Below, piece by piece: positions 18,171-26,532 of a stretch of 52,278 bases of DNA. The notes beneath the pieces are model-generated. The model did no database searches, was not told the DNA's origin, and saw nothing but the letters and a program-made list of their open reading frames with translations. Both the position numbers and the translations under genes were made by a program. Position 1 is the first letter of the stretch. Each line of letters opens with the position of its first letter. Source of the stretch: JTS-RE9 sp964649195. GTDB taxonomy: Bacteria; Planctomycetota; Phycisphaerae; Phycisphaerales; Phycisphaeraceae. Location of the stretch: the NCBI GenBank assembly GCA_964649195.1, contig CAZYPK010000018.1, positions 1-52,278 of the forward strand, in the 5' to 3' direction.

Positions 18171-20149
18171 TATCGGTCACGGCTCCTGTCATCGCGGCTT
18201 CTGTAGCCGCCGGTCTTGCCTTTATCATCGGTCTTTTCCCGATTATCGGACGACTTCTCCGTGGAGGGCCGCGCAGGGAAGCGGGAACCGGAGGGCGTCG
18301 AAGGGCGCGAAGTGGTCGGACCGCCGCCGGTGGAAGGCGTTGCCGTCGTCGGTGTCGGCGGCGTTGCCACCGGCCTCCCCGGAGTGGCGGGGTTCGTCGC
18401 GGAGACCGCCGGGGCGGGGTTCGTCGCGGCTGCCGGGGCGGTTGATTCCGTTTCGTCCTCGTCCTCGTCTTCATCATCCTGCGGAACGCTTCTGCGGACC
18501 GGCGGCGGCGAGGATGGGGAGATTGCGGAAGTCACCGCCGTCCTGCCCCGGCGGATCAGTTCCGCCGACCCGTCATCGCTGGGCCGGGGCGGCGCCTTGA
18601 GCTTGGCCGGCTCGATCTTGGCATCACCATCGACCGTCAGGCGGACCGAGGTCGTGTAGCGGTAGCCGTAGTCATCGTTCTGCACGGTCTCGGCGCCGAG
18701 CTTCACATCGTAACCCGCCTCGCGCAGCGACTTGGAGAGGTCGGTGATGACCTTGCTGGCGCGGGCCCGGACGGTGAAGGCGAACGAGCCGTCGGGGTTG
18801 GTCTTGAGCGTGGTGATGTAGGCTTCGACGGCGGGCGGGAGCTTGGCGGAGATGTTGGCCCAGTGATCGAGCCAGTTGAGCGATTCGCTCTGCCATTCCT
18901 CGATGGCCTTGGAGCGTTGGCCGAGCTTTTCGATCGGGTCGTTGTTCTTTTTCAGGTCGTTGTATTGCGTGCGAAGCGAGGCGAGCTGCGAGGCGGCGCT
19001 CGTCCGGCTGATCATGCCCCAGGTGAAGCCGATCAGCAGCAGCAGCGAGGCGGCGGTGGCCAGGGTGACGGCACGGATCTTTTTGATGTTCCGCTCGATG
19101 GGCGGGTTCTTCGGGTTGAGAAAATCGAAGGGCATCCGCTCGGCGGTGCCGTGGGCGATCGCCAGGCCGATGGGCGAAATGAACCCGGGGCCGGCCAGTT
19201 CACCGGCATTGAGCTTCAGCGCCTCGGTCGGCTCCAGCACGGCGCAAGGCATGCGGAACCGCTGGGCGAGCATCTCGACGATGGTCTGTTCCTGTCCCGT
19301 GTCACCGGCCAGATAGACCCGTTCGATCTTGCGGCCGCGATGGGCCGACAGGGCGCTCTGGGCGCTGCGGGCGATCTCCACCACGAAGCCTTCGAGGATT
19401 TCCTTTTCGCTGTAAGGCCGGCCATCATCATCGTGCTGGCGAATCAGCCCGGAGCGGCTGAAGGCCAGGGCCCCTTCGATGAGCAGGTTGATCTCCACCT
19501 CGCCCGGCAGCACGTGAACCAGCAGGATGCTCATCCGCCTTTCCGCCGGGGCCAGGCAGGCATTGAGGCAGCGCATGTCGGCATAAGGACGCAGCCCCAG
19601 CCGGTGCAGCCTGAACCCCCCCGCCTCCGCCACCTTCTGGGCATGCTCGACCACCGACCGCTGCACCGCGGCCACCAGCACATCGATCGTCTGAGGCCTG
19701 GTCGCCACCACGCTCGACTCATCACCCGCATCGGCCACGTAATGCTCATCCACCGTGAAATCGATCACCGCCTGGTCCAGCGGGAACGGCAGCTCCTTTT
19801 CCACCTGGTACCGCACCATCGCCGGCAACTCGCGCTCGTGCTCGACCGGAGGCAGCGTCAGCGTCTTGAGCACGCTCTGACTGCGAGGCACATCCATCAG
19901 CACCCGCGTGGAGGAGAGGTTCAGTTGCTTGAGAGCCCCGCCGATGAACCGGCCCAGCGCCTGGGCGTTCTTCAAATCCACCTCCGCAGGCGCCTCGACC
20001 AGCGCCAGCGTGCGGAAGGTGGGCATCCCCCGGCCAGGGTCGGCATAGACCACCCGCAGCTTGCGGCCTTCCATGTCCAACGCCACAAACCGCGGCGGCG
20101 GACCGGCGGTGAGGAACGACTTCGTTTTTTCAAGCCACGGTTTGGCCAT
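18170..20149 (-). CDS. PilM-PilN fusion (GspL-like) assembly platform protein
   Basis: The protein has 659 residues. The N-terminal 330 or so resemble PilM, the actin-like cytoplasmic protein: FVALDMEGRKLRVVYAD, then VLMDVPRSQSVLKTLTLPP, and VRYQVEKELPFPLDQAVID. FDFLNPKNPPIERNIKKIR matches the start of PilN-type proteins, followed by a membrane helix (about 360-382, VTLATAASLLLLIGFTWGM), a coiled coil, and a periplasmic ferredoxin-like domain. GspL combines the same parts in type II secretion. The C-terminal 110 residues are low complexity: an acidic run (DDEDEDEDE), then Thr/Pro/Ser-rich sequence and an Arg/Asp-rich end. The start has AGGTGG five to six bases upstream. The protein would couple the GspE ATPase to the periplasmic parts. 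Confidence 0.85.
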   Translation of the reverse strand: MAKPWLEKTKSFLTAGPPPRFVALDMEGRKLRVVYADPGRGMPTFRTLALVEAPAEVDLKNAQALGRFIGGALKQLNLSSTRVLMDVPRSQSVLKTLTLPPVEHERELPAMVRYQVEKELPFPLDQAVIDFTVDEHYVADAGDESSVVATRPQTIDVLVAAVQRSVVEHAQKVAEAGGFRLHRLGLRPYADMRCLNACLAPAERRMSILLVHVLPGEVEINLLIEGALAFSRSGLIRQHDDDGRPYSEKEILEGFVVEIARSAQSALSAHRGRKIERVYLAGDTGQEQTIVEMLAQRFRMPCAVLEPTEALKLNAGELAGPGFISPIGLAIAHGTAERMPFDFLNPKNPPIERNIKKIRAVTLATAASLLLLIGFTWGMISRTSAASQLASLRTQYNDLKKNNDPIEKLGQRSKAIEEWQSESLNWLDHWANISAKLPPAVEAYITTLKTNPDGSFAFTVRARASKVITDLSKSLREAGYDVKLGAETVQNDDYGYRYTTSVRLTVDGDAKIEPAKLKAPPRPSDDGSAELIRRGRTAVTSAISPSSPPPVRRSVPQDDEDEDEDETESTAPAAATNPAPAVSATNPATPGRPVATPPTPTTATPSTGGGPTTSRPSTPSGSRFPARPSTEKSSDNREKTDDKGKTGGYRSRDDRSRDR

Positions 20150-20490
20150 GATCCACCTGCTTCCAAAACATCGCCATCCGACAGACCGTCACATTCGTTC
20201 GCCAAGGCGAACGGCTAAATCCGTCCGCCTGCGCATAACGCACGAGTCGGTCATATCCTTGCCGTTCGTTCAAAATCTCCTGATCACCCGCCCGATCCGA
20301 TCTCCCACTCTTTCAGCGTCTGAGAATCCGCCGATTTTTGATGCTGATACGAGCCGCGACTCAACGAGTCGCGGACGCTCACAACCTGAAGGAGCGCCGC
20401 GCACACCCTGCACTGCAAATCTCGAACACCTTTGCGCAACGGACCACCCTTCTTTCCGTTCATCTCCGCGACTCGTTGAGTCGCGGCTCG
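20150..20490. other. 341-base spacer with two repeat families
   Basis: This gap between gspK and the PilM-PilN fusion has no believable gene. It holds a family B palindrome (CGTTCGCCAAGGCGAACGG, 20196-20214). It also has an inverted pair of GAGCCGCGACTCAACGAG arms at 20351-20375 and 20465-20489, each itself palindromic (CGCGACTC-NN-GAGTCGCG). The pair abuts the gspK stop codon. No clear promoter was seen for the downstream half of the operon. Confidence 0.6.
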
Positions 20491-22179
20491 TCACAACTCC
20501 TCCTGCTCCACATCCAACGGGAACGGCAGACCCAGGCGCGTGATGTCCCGCTGATAGAGCACCTTCGGCTGCGGGCCGGCCACATCCAGCACCACCTCGA
20601 AGATGCGGTACCGGCCGCAAGGCACGCCGAAGCCGATGACTCTGATTCGATATTGATAACCCTGCGTGCAGAGTTTCGGGGCGACGGCCTTGTAATCCTC
20701 CGGCTCCAACAGATTCTGCGTCACCAGCCAGGCGGTGTTGCCGCGATCTTCCAGGCTCAGGTTCACGCGGGTTTCGACGATCTGCTGGGCGATGCCGGCA
20801 TCGATGCCCGGCAGCGCCGCCAGAGCCGCGACGGAAGCGGTGTTCACATTGAGCAATCCCACCACCGGCGTCCGTCCGCCGGCCCGGGCGGTGGTGAAGT
20901 TTTCCATGATCAGCGGCATGTCATCGATGGTGACGCGGGATTGAATCCGGTCGCCTCGGCGAGGACCGCTGGCCCCCCTGCCGCCAAAAGGACCACGACC
21001 GCCGCCGCCGCCGCGACCGCCATCGTTGGAATCACGGGTGATGGTGTAGGTCATTTCCAGAAGCTGGCTGGGGTGCGTGAACCTGCCGCCATCGGCGCGG
21101 ACCTGCTGCACGAAGGTGGCCGTCTGGGTGGAGAGGCCCAGTTCGAGGAGTTTGGCGCGGACCGCGTTGGCGTTGCCGTTGAGATCGGTTTTCGTCGTGC
21201 CGTCGCTCTTGAGGTCCGGGCCGCGGCTGGCGGTCGTCGCGGCGCCGAACAGGCCCATGTCCAGCACGCCGTCGTTGTTGTCCGGCGGAAACTGCTCGTC
21301 CGCATCATCCTCGTTGGGCTCCAGCAGCGTGTTGAGATTCGCGTCCTCGCCATAGACGATCGAGCCGGTGAAGCCCTTGATCATCAAGAGTTCCTCGATC
21401 GTCTGAAGCGGGCCGTTGCGCACGAAATAAGGCTGGGGCAGTTGATCGTAATAATCCTGCTCGGCGCCGTCGGGGCGGGTGTCGCTGTCGCCGTCGCGCC
21501 AGTCCATCAGGGCCGCGACGAGCTGCGGCGTCATGCCGGGCAAACGCAGCAGCGTGGCTTCATCGGCGGTGTTGATGTTGATCTTCCCCGCCTCATCGGT
21601 CAGGCCGAAGCGGACCCTGTCGCGGTCGATCGTCCCGGCGGAGTAGATCGAGTAATACCAGCGGTTGGCCCCGTCATCGAACACCAGGCGGTTCCTGAAG
21701 AGCGTTTCGTTGTCGTACCACTTGGCCGGGTCCGCCAGGACGGCGGGATCGGCGAAGGTCAGCGCGGGCACCGCCACGCCTTCGACCATCTCCGCTTCCT
21801 GCTGCACCGGCGACATGAGGGCGATGACCGTCTGCACCCCGCTCATCGCCGCCTGATACGCCTGCTCCCCGTTGGCCGCCGCGACCGAGGCGCTGCTCTC
21901 GGCATGCATCCGAAACAGCACCCCCGCCGCCACCATCGCGCTGAGCACGGTGATGACCAAAACCGCCGCGAGAATCATGCCGCGGGAAGAGCGGGAAGAG
22001 CGGAAGGAGCCGGGGGAGCCGGGGGAGCCAAAAGAGCCGGGAGAGCGGAAAGAGCGGAAGGAGCAGGAAGAGACTGGAGGCGTGGACGCAGCACCATGCT
22101 CGCCCGCGCTGTTCATGCTCTTCATGGAGCCTGAAGAGCGGAAGGAGCCGGAAGAGCGGGCGGAGAAAGACATCGCCAT
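20491..22179 (-). CDS. gspK: GspK-type minor pseudopilin
   Basis: The protein has about 562 residues. It carries the pseudopilin hydrophobic helix RG^MILAAVLVITVLSAM, with no Glu at position 5 of the mature chain, as is usual for GspK, followed by HAESSASVAAANGEQAYQAAMSG. Later parts have helix-hairpin-helix text (INTADEATLLRLPGM, LLNVNTASVAALAALPGID), typical of the GspK middle domain, and an acidic DEQFPPDNND loop. GspK caps the pseudopilus tip with GspI and GspJ. The leader before the cleavage Gly is about 67 residues instead of the usual few. It is largely Ser/Arg/Gly/Pro repeats (FRSFRSPGSFGSPGSPGSF) encoded by a DNA word array. I chose the ATG at 22179, the first after the gspJ stop; 22173 is an alternative. 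A Gly/Arg-rich loop (GGRGGGGGRGPFGGRG) interrupts the body. Confidence 0.85.
   Translation of the reverse strand: MAMSFSARSSGSFRSSGSMKSMNSAGEHGAASTPPVSSCSFRSFRSPGSFGSPGSPGSFRSSRSSRGMILAAVLVITVLSAMVAAGVLFRMHAESSASVAAANGEQAYQAAMSGVQTVIALMSPVQQEAEMVEGVAVPALTFADPAVLADPAKWYDNETLFRNRLVFDDGANRWYYSIYSAGTIDRDRVRFGLTDEAGKININTADEATLLRLPGMTPQLVAALMDWRDGDSDTRPDGAEQDYYDQLPQPYFVRNGPLQTIEELLMIKGFTGSIVYGEDANLNTLLEPNEDDADEQFPPDNNDGVLDMGLFGAATTASRGPDLKSDGTTKTDLNGNANAVRAKLLELGLSTQTATFVQQVRADGGRFTHPSQLLEMTYTITRDSNDGGRGGGGGRGPFGGRGASGPRRGDRIQSRVTIDDMPLIMENFTTARAGGRTPVVGLLNVNTASVAALAALPGIDAGIAQQIVETRVNLSLEDRGNTAWLVTQNLLEPEDYKAVAPKLCTQGYQYRIRVIGFGVPCGRYRIFEVVLDVAGPQPKVLYQRDITRLGLPFPLDVEQEEL
21979..22165. repeat. 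Word-like low-complexity array in the gspK leader
   Basis: Units such as GCGGGAAGA, GCGGAAGGA and GCCGGGGGA are tandemly repeated at 21979-22070 and again at 22130-22165. They encode the Ser/Arg/Gly/Pro leader of GspK. The reading frame stays open throughout. Confidence 0.8.
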
Positions 22180-22203
22180 CTTCGCGCACTCATCCGACTT
22201 TCC

Positions 22204-22241
22204 ATTTCCTGTTTTCCTGCTTTCCTGCTGTCCTGTTTTTC
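22204..22241. repeat. TTTCCTGC word array between gspJ and gspK
   Basis: CATTTCCTGTTTTCCTGCTT and continuing TTTCCTGCTG-type units sit between the gspJ stop (22242) and the gspK start. Nearly the same words recur at 51030-51066. Confidence 0.75.
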
Positions 22242-22997
22242 TCACGGCCCACCTCCGCCCAGGCCCTGGATGATCGAGCCTTCCTCCGCCGTGGGCGATC
22301 CCGATGGCAGAAAGATCACCCGGCGAATCGTCTCGTGCGAATACTGGAGCGGCTCCTCGTTCTCCGCCAGCGGCTCCTCGCCGAGCACCACCTCCACCGC
22401 CACCGGCGGCGCGGGCTGGTCCTTCCATTCAATCTGCCACGTCGCGCCGTCCCAGAACTGAAAACGCATGAACCGATACTTGCTCGACAGCAGCGCGGTC
22501 ACAAGCTGGCTGTTGTTCGTGGGACCGCCGGCGTTGGCCTCGACCACCTTGGGCGACAGAATCCGCTGCACCGAGGCGTCGATGCCCGCGATGAAGCGGT
22601 TGCCCTGCTCATCCTCATACACCGCCAGCCCGTAGCTGACCTGCCGCAGATCCTGCTCCGCCGCCGGCGGCGTCTCCGTCAGCTTCTGCTCGGTCCAGAC
22701 GTTCCTGCCCGGCAGCGTCGCGGTGATGAACGTCACGCGATCCGTCGAGCCGTCCAGCGAACCGGCCTGCCCCGGCAGGGCGATGGCGCCGCGCAGATCC
22801 GCCGTGATGCGATCCATGATCTGCCGCCGCGCCGCGATGTCCGACGCCTCCTGCGACACCGCGGTGCGAACCACCCCGGCATGATGATGAAACCAAAGCG
22901 CCGTGCCGATCAGCAGCACCGACAGCGATACCGCGAGGATCACTTCGATCAGCGTGAAGCCCGGCCCGCATCGAAGTTGGCGCGTGCATGGATTCAT
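22242..22997 (-). CDS. gspJ: GspJ-type minor pseudopilin
   Basis: The protein has 251 residues and a type III signal: a short basic leader, then CGPG^FTLIEVILAVSLSVLLI with Glu at mature position 5. About 200 residues of mostly beta-strand sequence follow. The pattern RQIMDRITADLRGAI after the helix, the length and the place between gspI and gspK fit GspJ, which forms the pseudopilus tip with GspI and GspK. The start codon overlaps the gspI stop as ATGA, so translation is probably coupled. The N-terminus must be methylated and cut by a prepilin peptidase, which is not encoded in this window. Confidence 0.85.
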   Translation of the reverse strand: MNPCTRQLRCGPGFTLIEVILAVSLSVLLIGTALWFHHHAGVVRTAVSQEASDIAARRQIMDRITADLRGAIALPGQAGSLDGSTDRVTFITATLPGRNVWTEQKLTETPPAAEQDLRQVSYGLAVYEDEQGNRFIAGIDASVQRILSPKVVEANAGGPTNNSQLVTALLSSKYRFMRFQFWDGATWQIEWKDQPAPPVAVEVVLGEEPLAENEEPLQYSHETIRRVIFLPSGSPTAEEGSIIQGLGGGGP

Positions 22998-23776
22998 CGG
23001 CCACCTCCGCGCCGTCCGCCGCCTTGTCCGCCTTGCGGCCGCTGCGGGATATTTTCAGGGTTCAGTTTTTCCAGGTCCGCAGGCGTCGGCCGCTGCGGAG
23101 GAGTGGTTCCGGGGGTTCCGTTGCCGCCGATGCCACGATTGCCGCCTTGCGGGAAACGAGACGCCGCATCGCCCGCGTTGCCGCCGCCGATGGCCGGAAA
23201 GCGCGACGCCGCATCGGGCAGGTTGCCGCGACCGGCCGCGCCGCTCAGCGCATCGCCCAGCGCGCCGCCGAAATCACCGCCGGGAATCTGGCCCGCCAGA
23301 TCGCTGGGAATCTGATCGACACCCGGCACCCCCGGTGCCACAGGCTGCGGATTGGGGTTCTCCCACATCAGATGCGTGGTGCGATAGGCGAACTCGCCCG
23401 CCTCGTTGCGAACGACAATCTCCAGCCTCTTCAGTTGCGGCAGATCGAATGCGTCCTCGACGCCTGAGACCACCAGCTCATACGTCCAGCCCTCGCTGCC
23501 CGCGTAAGCCACGCCCACCGGACCGACGCTCTGGAGCGGCGTCAAACCCATCTGCACCTCGCTGAAGGTCGTCACCGCCAGGTCCGCCGCGTCCGCTTCG
23601 AGCCTGATCGTCCCCACCCCGCGAAGCGCGCCATTAAGCCCGTTCATCACGAAGACCGCCCCGACAAAAAACAGCGACAGCGCGAAGACCACTTCCATCA
23701 GCACCGCGCCGCGCATCGCGCCCCTCCCTCTCGGCAGGGGAGTTCGATCCATCAACATGTCACGTTCAATACCCAC
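22994..23776 (-). CDS. gspI: GspI-type minor pseudopilin with Gly-rich tail
   Basis: The protein has 260 residues. The leader ends MRG^AVLMEVVFALSLFFVGAV, with Glu at mature position 5. The position between gspH and gspJ and the size of the globular part (to about residue 170) fit GspI. The C-terminal 90 residues are low complexity with two copies of DAASRFP(A/Q) and many Gly, Pro and Arg residues (GGQGGGRRGGGR). This is unusual for GspI. I kept the GTG start at 23776 because GGAG lies seven bases upstream; it overlaps the gspH end by 11 bases. ATG at 23758 is an alternative. Confidence 0.8.
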   Translation of the reverse strand: MGIERDMLMDRTPLPRGRGAMRGAVLMEVVFALSLFFVGAVFVMNGLNGALRGVGTIRLEADAADLAVTTFSEVQMGLTPLQSVGPVGVAYAGSEGWTYELVVSGVEDAFDLPQLKRLEIVVRNEAGEFAYRTTHLMWENPNPQPVAPGVPGVDQIPSDLAGQIPGGDFGGALGDALSGAAGRGNLPDAASRFPAIGGGNAGDAASRFPQGGNRGIGGNGTPGTTPPQRPTPADLEKLNPENIPQRPQGGQGGGRRGGGR

Positions 23777-24455
23777 GGCTCATCTCCAAGGAGACATTCA
23801 TCTCTTCCCGCCACTGGGCGTACTCGATCGAATCGTAAATGTTCGAGGTCACGCTGGTGTTGATGCCATCCATCTGGACGATCGCCCGGCGGGTGTCGCC
23901 CTCGTCGCGCGAGGCCAGTTCCACCTTCACCGAATCGCACGAGCCGTCGGGATAAAACTCGATGATCGAAGCCGCCTTGGCCTCCGCCTCCCGCGAAGCC
24001 GAGGGCGAACCGCCAAAGGTCAGGGCGTCCTTTTCCGTGGCGCCTTCGCGGTGGTTGCCCACGATGCGCACCATGTCGTTGGGGATCATGCCGACCCAGC
24101 TTGCCCCTTTGAACTCGACGAACTGCCCCGACTGCGCCAGAGGCTGCGGCTCCCACTCGATGAGGATGCGATCCTCGCCGGCGCTCCAGGCGATCCGCAT
24201 CCGCCGCCCCTGGTTGGCCGCCTCGGCCCGCACCATGCGGATCAATGTGCCGAACCGGTCGGCGCCGTCCTCCAGGTAGCGGTCCGACAGCGAGCCGAAC
24301 ATCGTGTAGGAAATCACACCCGCCAGCACGATGAAGATGCCCATCGCCAGCAGCACCTCCACCAGCGTGAAGCCCGATGAAGCGAAAACGCCCCGCCATC
24401 GTCGGCAAGGCGGAGCGAAGCGCGTTTCAGGTTGGAAAGGCATACGCATGACCAT
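23766..24455 (-). CDS. gspH: GspH-type minor pseudopilin
   Basis: The protein has about 229 residues. The prepilin motif is SSG^FTLVEVLLAMGIFIVLAGV with Glu5, preceded by a leader of about 28 residues. The globular part contains WSAGEDRILIEWEP and SIIEFYPDGSCDSVKVEL, a strand pattern seen in GspH/FimT-like proteins (IxFxPDGxxxxxxI). I start at 24455, the first ATG after the palindromic repeats. ATGs at 24449 and 24443 are possible, and none has a strong ribosome binding site. GspH joins the major pseudopilin to the tip complex. Confidence 0.8.
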   Translation of the reverse strand: MVMRMPFQPETRFAPPCRRWRGVFASSGFTLVEVLLAMGIFIVLAGVISYTMFGSLSDRYLEDGADRFGTLIRMVRAEAANQGRRMRIAWSAGEDRILIEWEPQPLAQSGQFVEFKGASWVGMIPNDMVRIVGNHREGATEKDALTFGGSPSASREAEAKAASIIEFYPDGSCDSVKVELASRDEGDTRRAIVQMDGINTSVTSNIYDSIEYAQWREEMNVSLEMSRGY

Positions 24456-24458
24456 TCC

Positions 24459-24546
24459 ATTTGGCCGTCCGCCTCGGCGGACGGAGGCCGCTTCAATGCG
24501 TTGACGCGAGGCGAGACGACTCCGTTCGCCAAGGCGGACGGCCAAC
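24459..24546. repeat. Two family B palindromes between gspG and gspH
   Basis: CCGTCCGCCTCGGCGGACGG (24465-24484) and CCGTTCGCCAAGGCGGACGG (24522-24541) are short palindromes facing each other across 37 bases. The same family occurs at 20196, 32521 and 39781, often with a flanking ATTTAGC or ATTTGGC. Confidence 0.85.
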
Positions 24547-24557
24547 GATCAATTCGC

Positions 24558-25034
24558 TTACCTGGCTTCTTCCCAATTGCGGATGTCATCTTCCGTGCTG
24601 CTCTGGCCGTCGGGGCCGTTGGACCAGAGCTTGAACTTTTTGCCGCCGGTGAGGGCCGCGCCGGCTTCGACGAGTTCGTAGTTGAATTCGGTGTTCCAGG
24701 CGTCCTTGATTTCGGCTTCCTGGACGTAGGGGCCGCGCCATTTTTCCGCGACCTTTTCATCGCTGGGCTTGACCATCAGCGCCTTGAGGCCGCCGTCGGC
24801 CTCGCTGGGGAAGCGGCCGGTGTGGAGGTTGTAAAGCTCGACCTTCGATTCGATCTTCTGAAGCGAGAGCTTGGTGGTGTCGATGCGGGCGCCGTCACCG
24901 CTGCCGCCGACGGTCACGATGAGCACCGTGGCCAGCATGCCGATGATGACGATGACCAGCAGCACTTCGATGAGCGTGAAGCCCGCGCGAACGGCGCGGC
25001 GGGAAGGACCACTGAATGAACGTTGCGTTTCCAT
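24558..25034 (-). CDS. gspG: GspG major pseudopilin
   Basis: The protein has 158 residues, the usual GspG length. The leader ends VRAG^FTLIEVLLVIVIIGMLATVL. The body carries the GspG signature: IESKVELYNLHTGRFPSEADGGLKAL, then WRGPYVQ, IKDAWNTEFNY and a C-terminal GPDGQSSTEDDIRNW loop, which in known GspG proteins binds calcium. It polymerises into the pseudopilus that pushes substrates through the secretin. The ATG at 25034 has GGAG eight bases upstream. This is the clearest indicator that the cluster is type II secretion-like rather than a twitching pilus. Confidence 0.92.
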   Translation of the reverse strand: METQRSFSGPSRRAVRAGFTLIEVLLVIVIIGMLATVLIVTVGGSGDGARIDTTKLSLQKIESKVELYNLHTGRFPSEADGGLKALMVKPSDEKVAEKWRGPYVQEAEIKDAWNTEFNYELVEAGAALTGGKKFKLWSNGPDGQSSTEDDIRNWEEAR

Positions 25035-25052
25035 CAAATCAACTCCGTAAAA

Positions 25053-25222
25053 AAGTTCTGAGTTCTGAGTTCCGAGTTCTGAGTTGTCGGAACCTTCAAG
25101 TCAAACGACGTTGCGTGTGATTCCTTGCATGAGGAATAGTTCCAGGTTCCGAGTTTCGAGTTCCGAGTTTCGTGCCGAGGCTTGAACAACTCGGAACTCG
25201 GAACTCGAAACTCGGAACCTGC
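25053..25222. repeat. TTCCGAGTTC word array, inverted
   Basis: The 197-base gap between gspF and gspG has TTCTGAGTTC units at 25054-25085. It also has an inverted pair: GTTCCGAGTTTCGAGTTCCG near 25147-25171 against CGGAACTCGGAACTCGAAAC near 25193-25213. The two arms can form a long hairpin with a short loop around GAGGCTTGAAC. No gene is seen. Confidence 0.8.
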
Positions 25223-25231
25223 CTTTGGTCT

Positions 25232-26425
25232 TTACCGAATCGTCTGCGACATCGTGAAGATCGGGTAAAGCAGGGCCATCGCCACAAACAAAACCACGCC
25301 GGCCAGCAGCACCAGGATCACCGGCTCCAGCAGCCGGACGGCGGCATCGACCTGCTCGTTGGTGCGCTTCTCCACCGTGTCCGAGATTTTCAGCAACACC
25401 TTCTCAAGCTGATTCGACTCCTCCGCCACCGCGATCATTTCCAAAAGCTGCGGCGGGAACAGCCCGCTCTCGCGCAAGGGGGACGACAGCCCGTGCCCGC
25501 CGCGCACCGAATCGATCGCCGTCTCGATGCTCCTGGCCAGGCTGGGCAGACCCGCCGCGTCACGGGCGATGGCCAGCGCCTGAAGCAGCGGCACGCCGGC
25601 GGCGAGCATGGTGCCCAGCACCCGGCAAAAGCGCGTGATGCTCACCATCCTGATCGCGTGGCCCACCAGCGGAATGCGAAGCTGCACCCAGTGAAACAGG
25701 TTCCCGCCCGTGGGGGTCTTCATGAACAGCGACAGGGCGATCGACCCCAGCGCCACGCCCATCAGCGTCATCGGCCAATAGACCATCACCAGATCGCTGG
25801 CGGCAAAGAGCATCCGGCTGGGCAGAGGCAGCGAAAAATTGGCGAAAATCGGCTTGAACTTGGGCACCATCCACACCAGGCAGACCATCACCACCCCCAG
25901 CCCCACCATCACCAGCAGGGCCGGGTAGATCATCGCCCCGCGCACCTTCGAGCGCAGCGCATCCTGCCTTTCGAGGTACACCGCCATGTCCGCCAGCACC
26001 GCCTCGAGGAACCCGCCGCGCTCGCCGGCACGGATCATCGCGCATTGCAGCACGGAGAAAACCGCCGGCTGATTGCCCATCGCCTCCTCCAGCGCCTTGC
26101 CGGTGGCCACATCGTCGTGAATCTGCTTCACCACCGCGACCACCCGCTTGTTCGAGTTGGTGCGCGACAGCGTTTCGAGCGACCGAAGCAGCGGCACGCC
26201 CGCCTTGAGCAGATCGGAAAGCTGTTCGTAGATCGACGACAGCTCGCGGGTGCGGATGCCCATGCCGGCCATCTCGCTTTTTTTCTCCGCCTGCTGCACC
26301 ACCCGCACGGGGTAGAGGCTCTTCTCATCGAGCGCACGCACCGCCGCGGCCTCGGTGGCCGCCTCCAACATGCCGGTGACCTTCTCACCGGCGGTCGTTC
26401 GCGCGATGTATTGGAATTGAGCCAT
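25232..26425 (-). CDS. gspF: GspF inner-membrane platform protein
   Basis: The protein has 397 residues. It begins MAQFQYIARTTAGEKVTGML, the usual GspF/PilC start. Two repeated T2SSF domains follow (LSDLLKAGVPLLRSLETL and LGTMLAAGVPLLQALAIARD), with membrane segments near 165-190 (MIYPALLVMVGLGVVMVCLVWMV), 210-230 and the C-terminus (VILVLLAGVVLFVAMALLYPIF). GspF connects the GspE ATPase to the growing pseudopilus. The start codon sits directly beside a word-like repeat array and has no recognisable ribosome binding site. Confidence 0.93.
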   Translation of the reverse strand: MAQFQYIARTTAGEKVTGMLEAATEAAAVRALDEKSLYPVRVVQQAEKKSEMAGMGIRTRELSSIYEQLSDLLKAGVPLLRSLETLSRTNSNKRVVAVVKQIHDDVATGKALEEAMGNQPAVFSVLQCAMIRAGERGGFLEAVLADMAVYLERQDALRSKVRGAMIYPALLVMVGLGVVMVCLVWMVPKFKPIFANFSLPLPSRMLFAASDLVMVYWPMTLMGVALGSIALSLFMKTPTGGNLFHWVQLRIPLVGHAIRMVSITRFCRVLGTMLAAGVPLLQALAIARDAAGLPSLARSIETAIDSVRGGHGLSSPLRESGLFPPQLLEMIAVAEESNQLEKVLLKISDTVEKRTNEQVDAAVRLLEPVILVLLAGVVLFVAMALLYPIFTMSQTIR

Positions 26426-26426
26426 G

Positions 26427-26531
26427 AACGATTTTCGATTTCGGATTTGGGATTTCGAATTTCGGATTTGAGATTTGAGATTTCGGATTTGTCTTCCAAT
26501 CCCAAATCCGAAATCCCAAACCCGAAATCTC
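26427..26531. repeat. GATTTCGGATTTG word array, inverted
   Basis: The whole 107-base gap between gspE and gspF is an inverted array. TTTCGGATTTGGGATTTCG units (26438-26492) face CCCAAATCCGAAATCCCAAA units (26500-26531). It would fold into a near-complete hairpin in the gspE-gspF transcript. Confidence 0.85.
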
Positions 26532-26532
26532 C

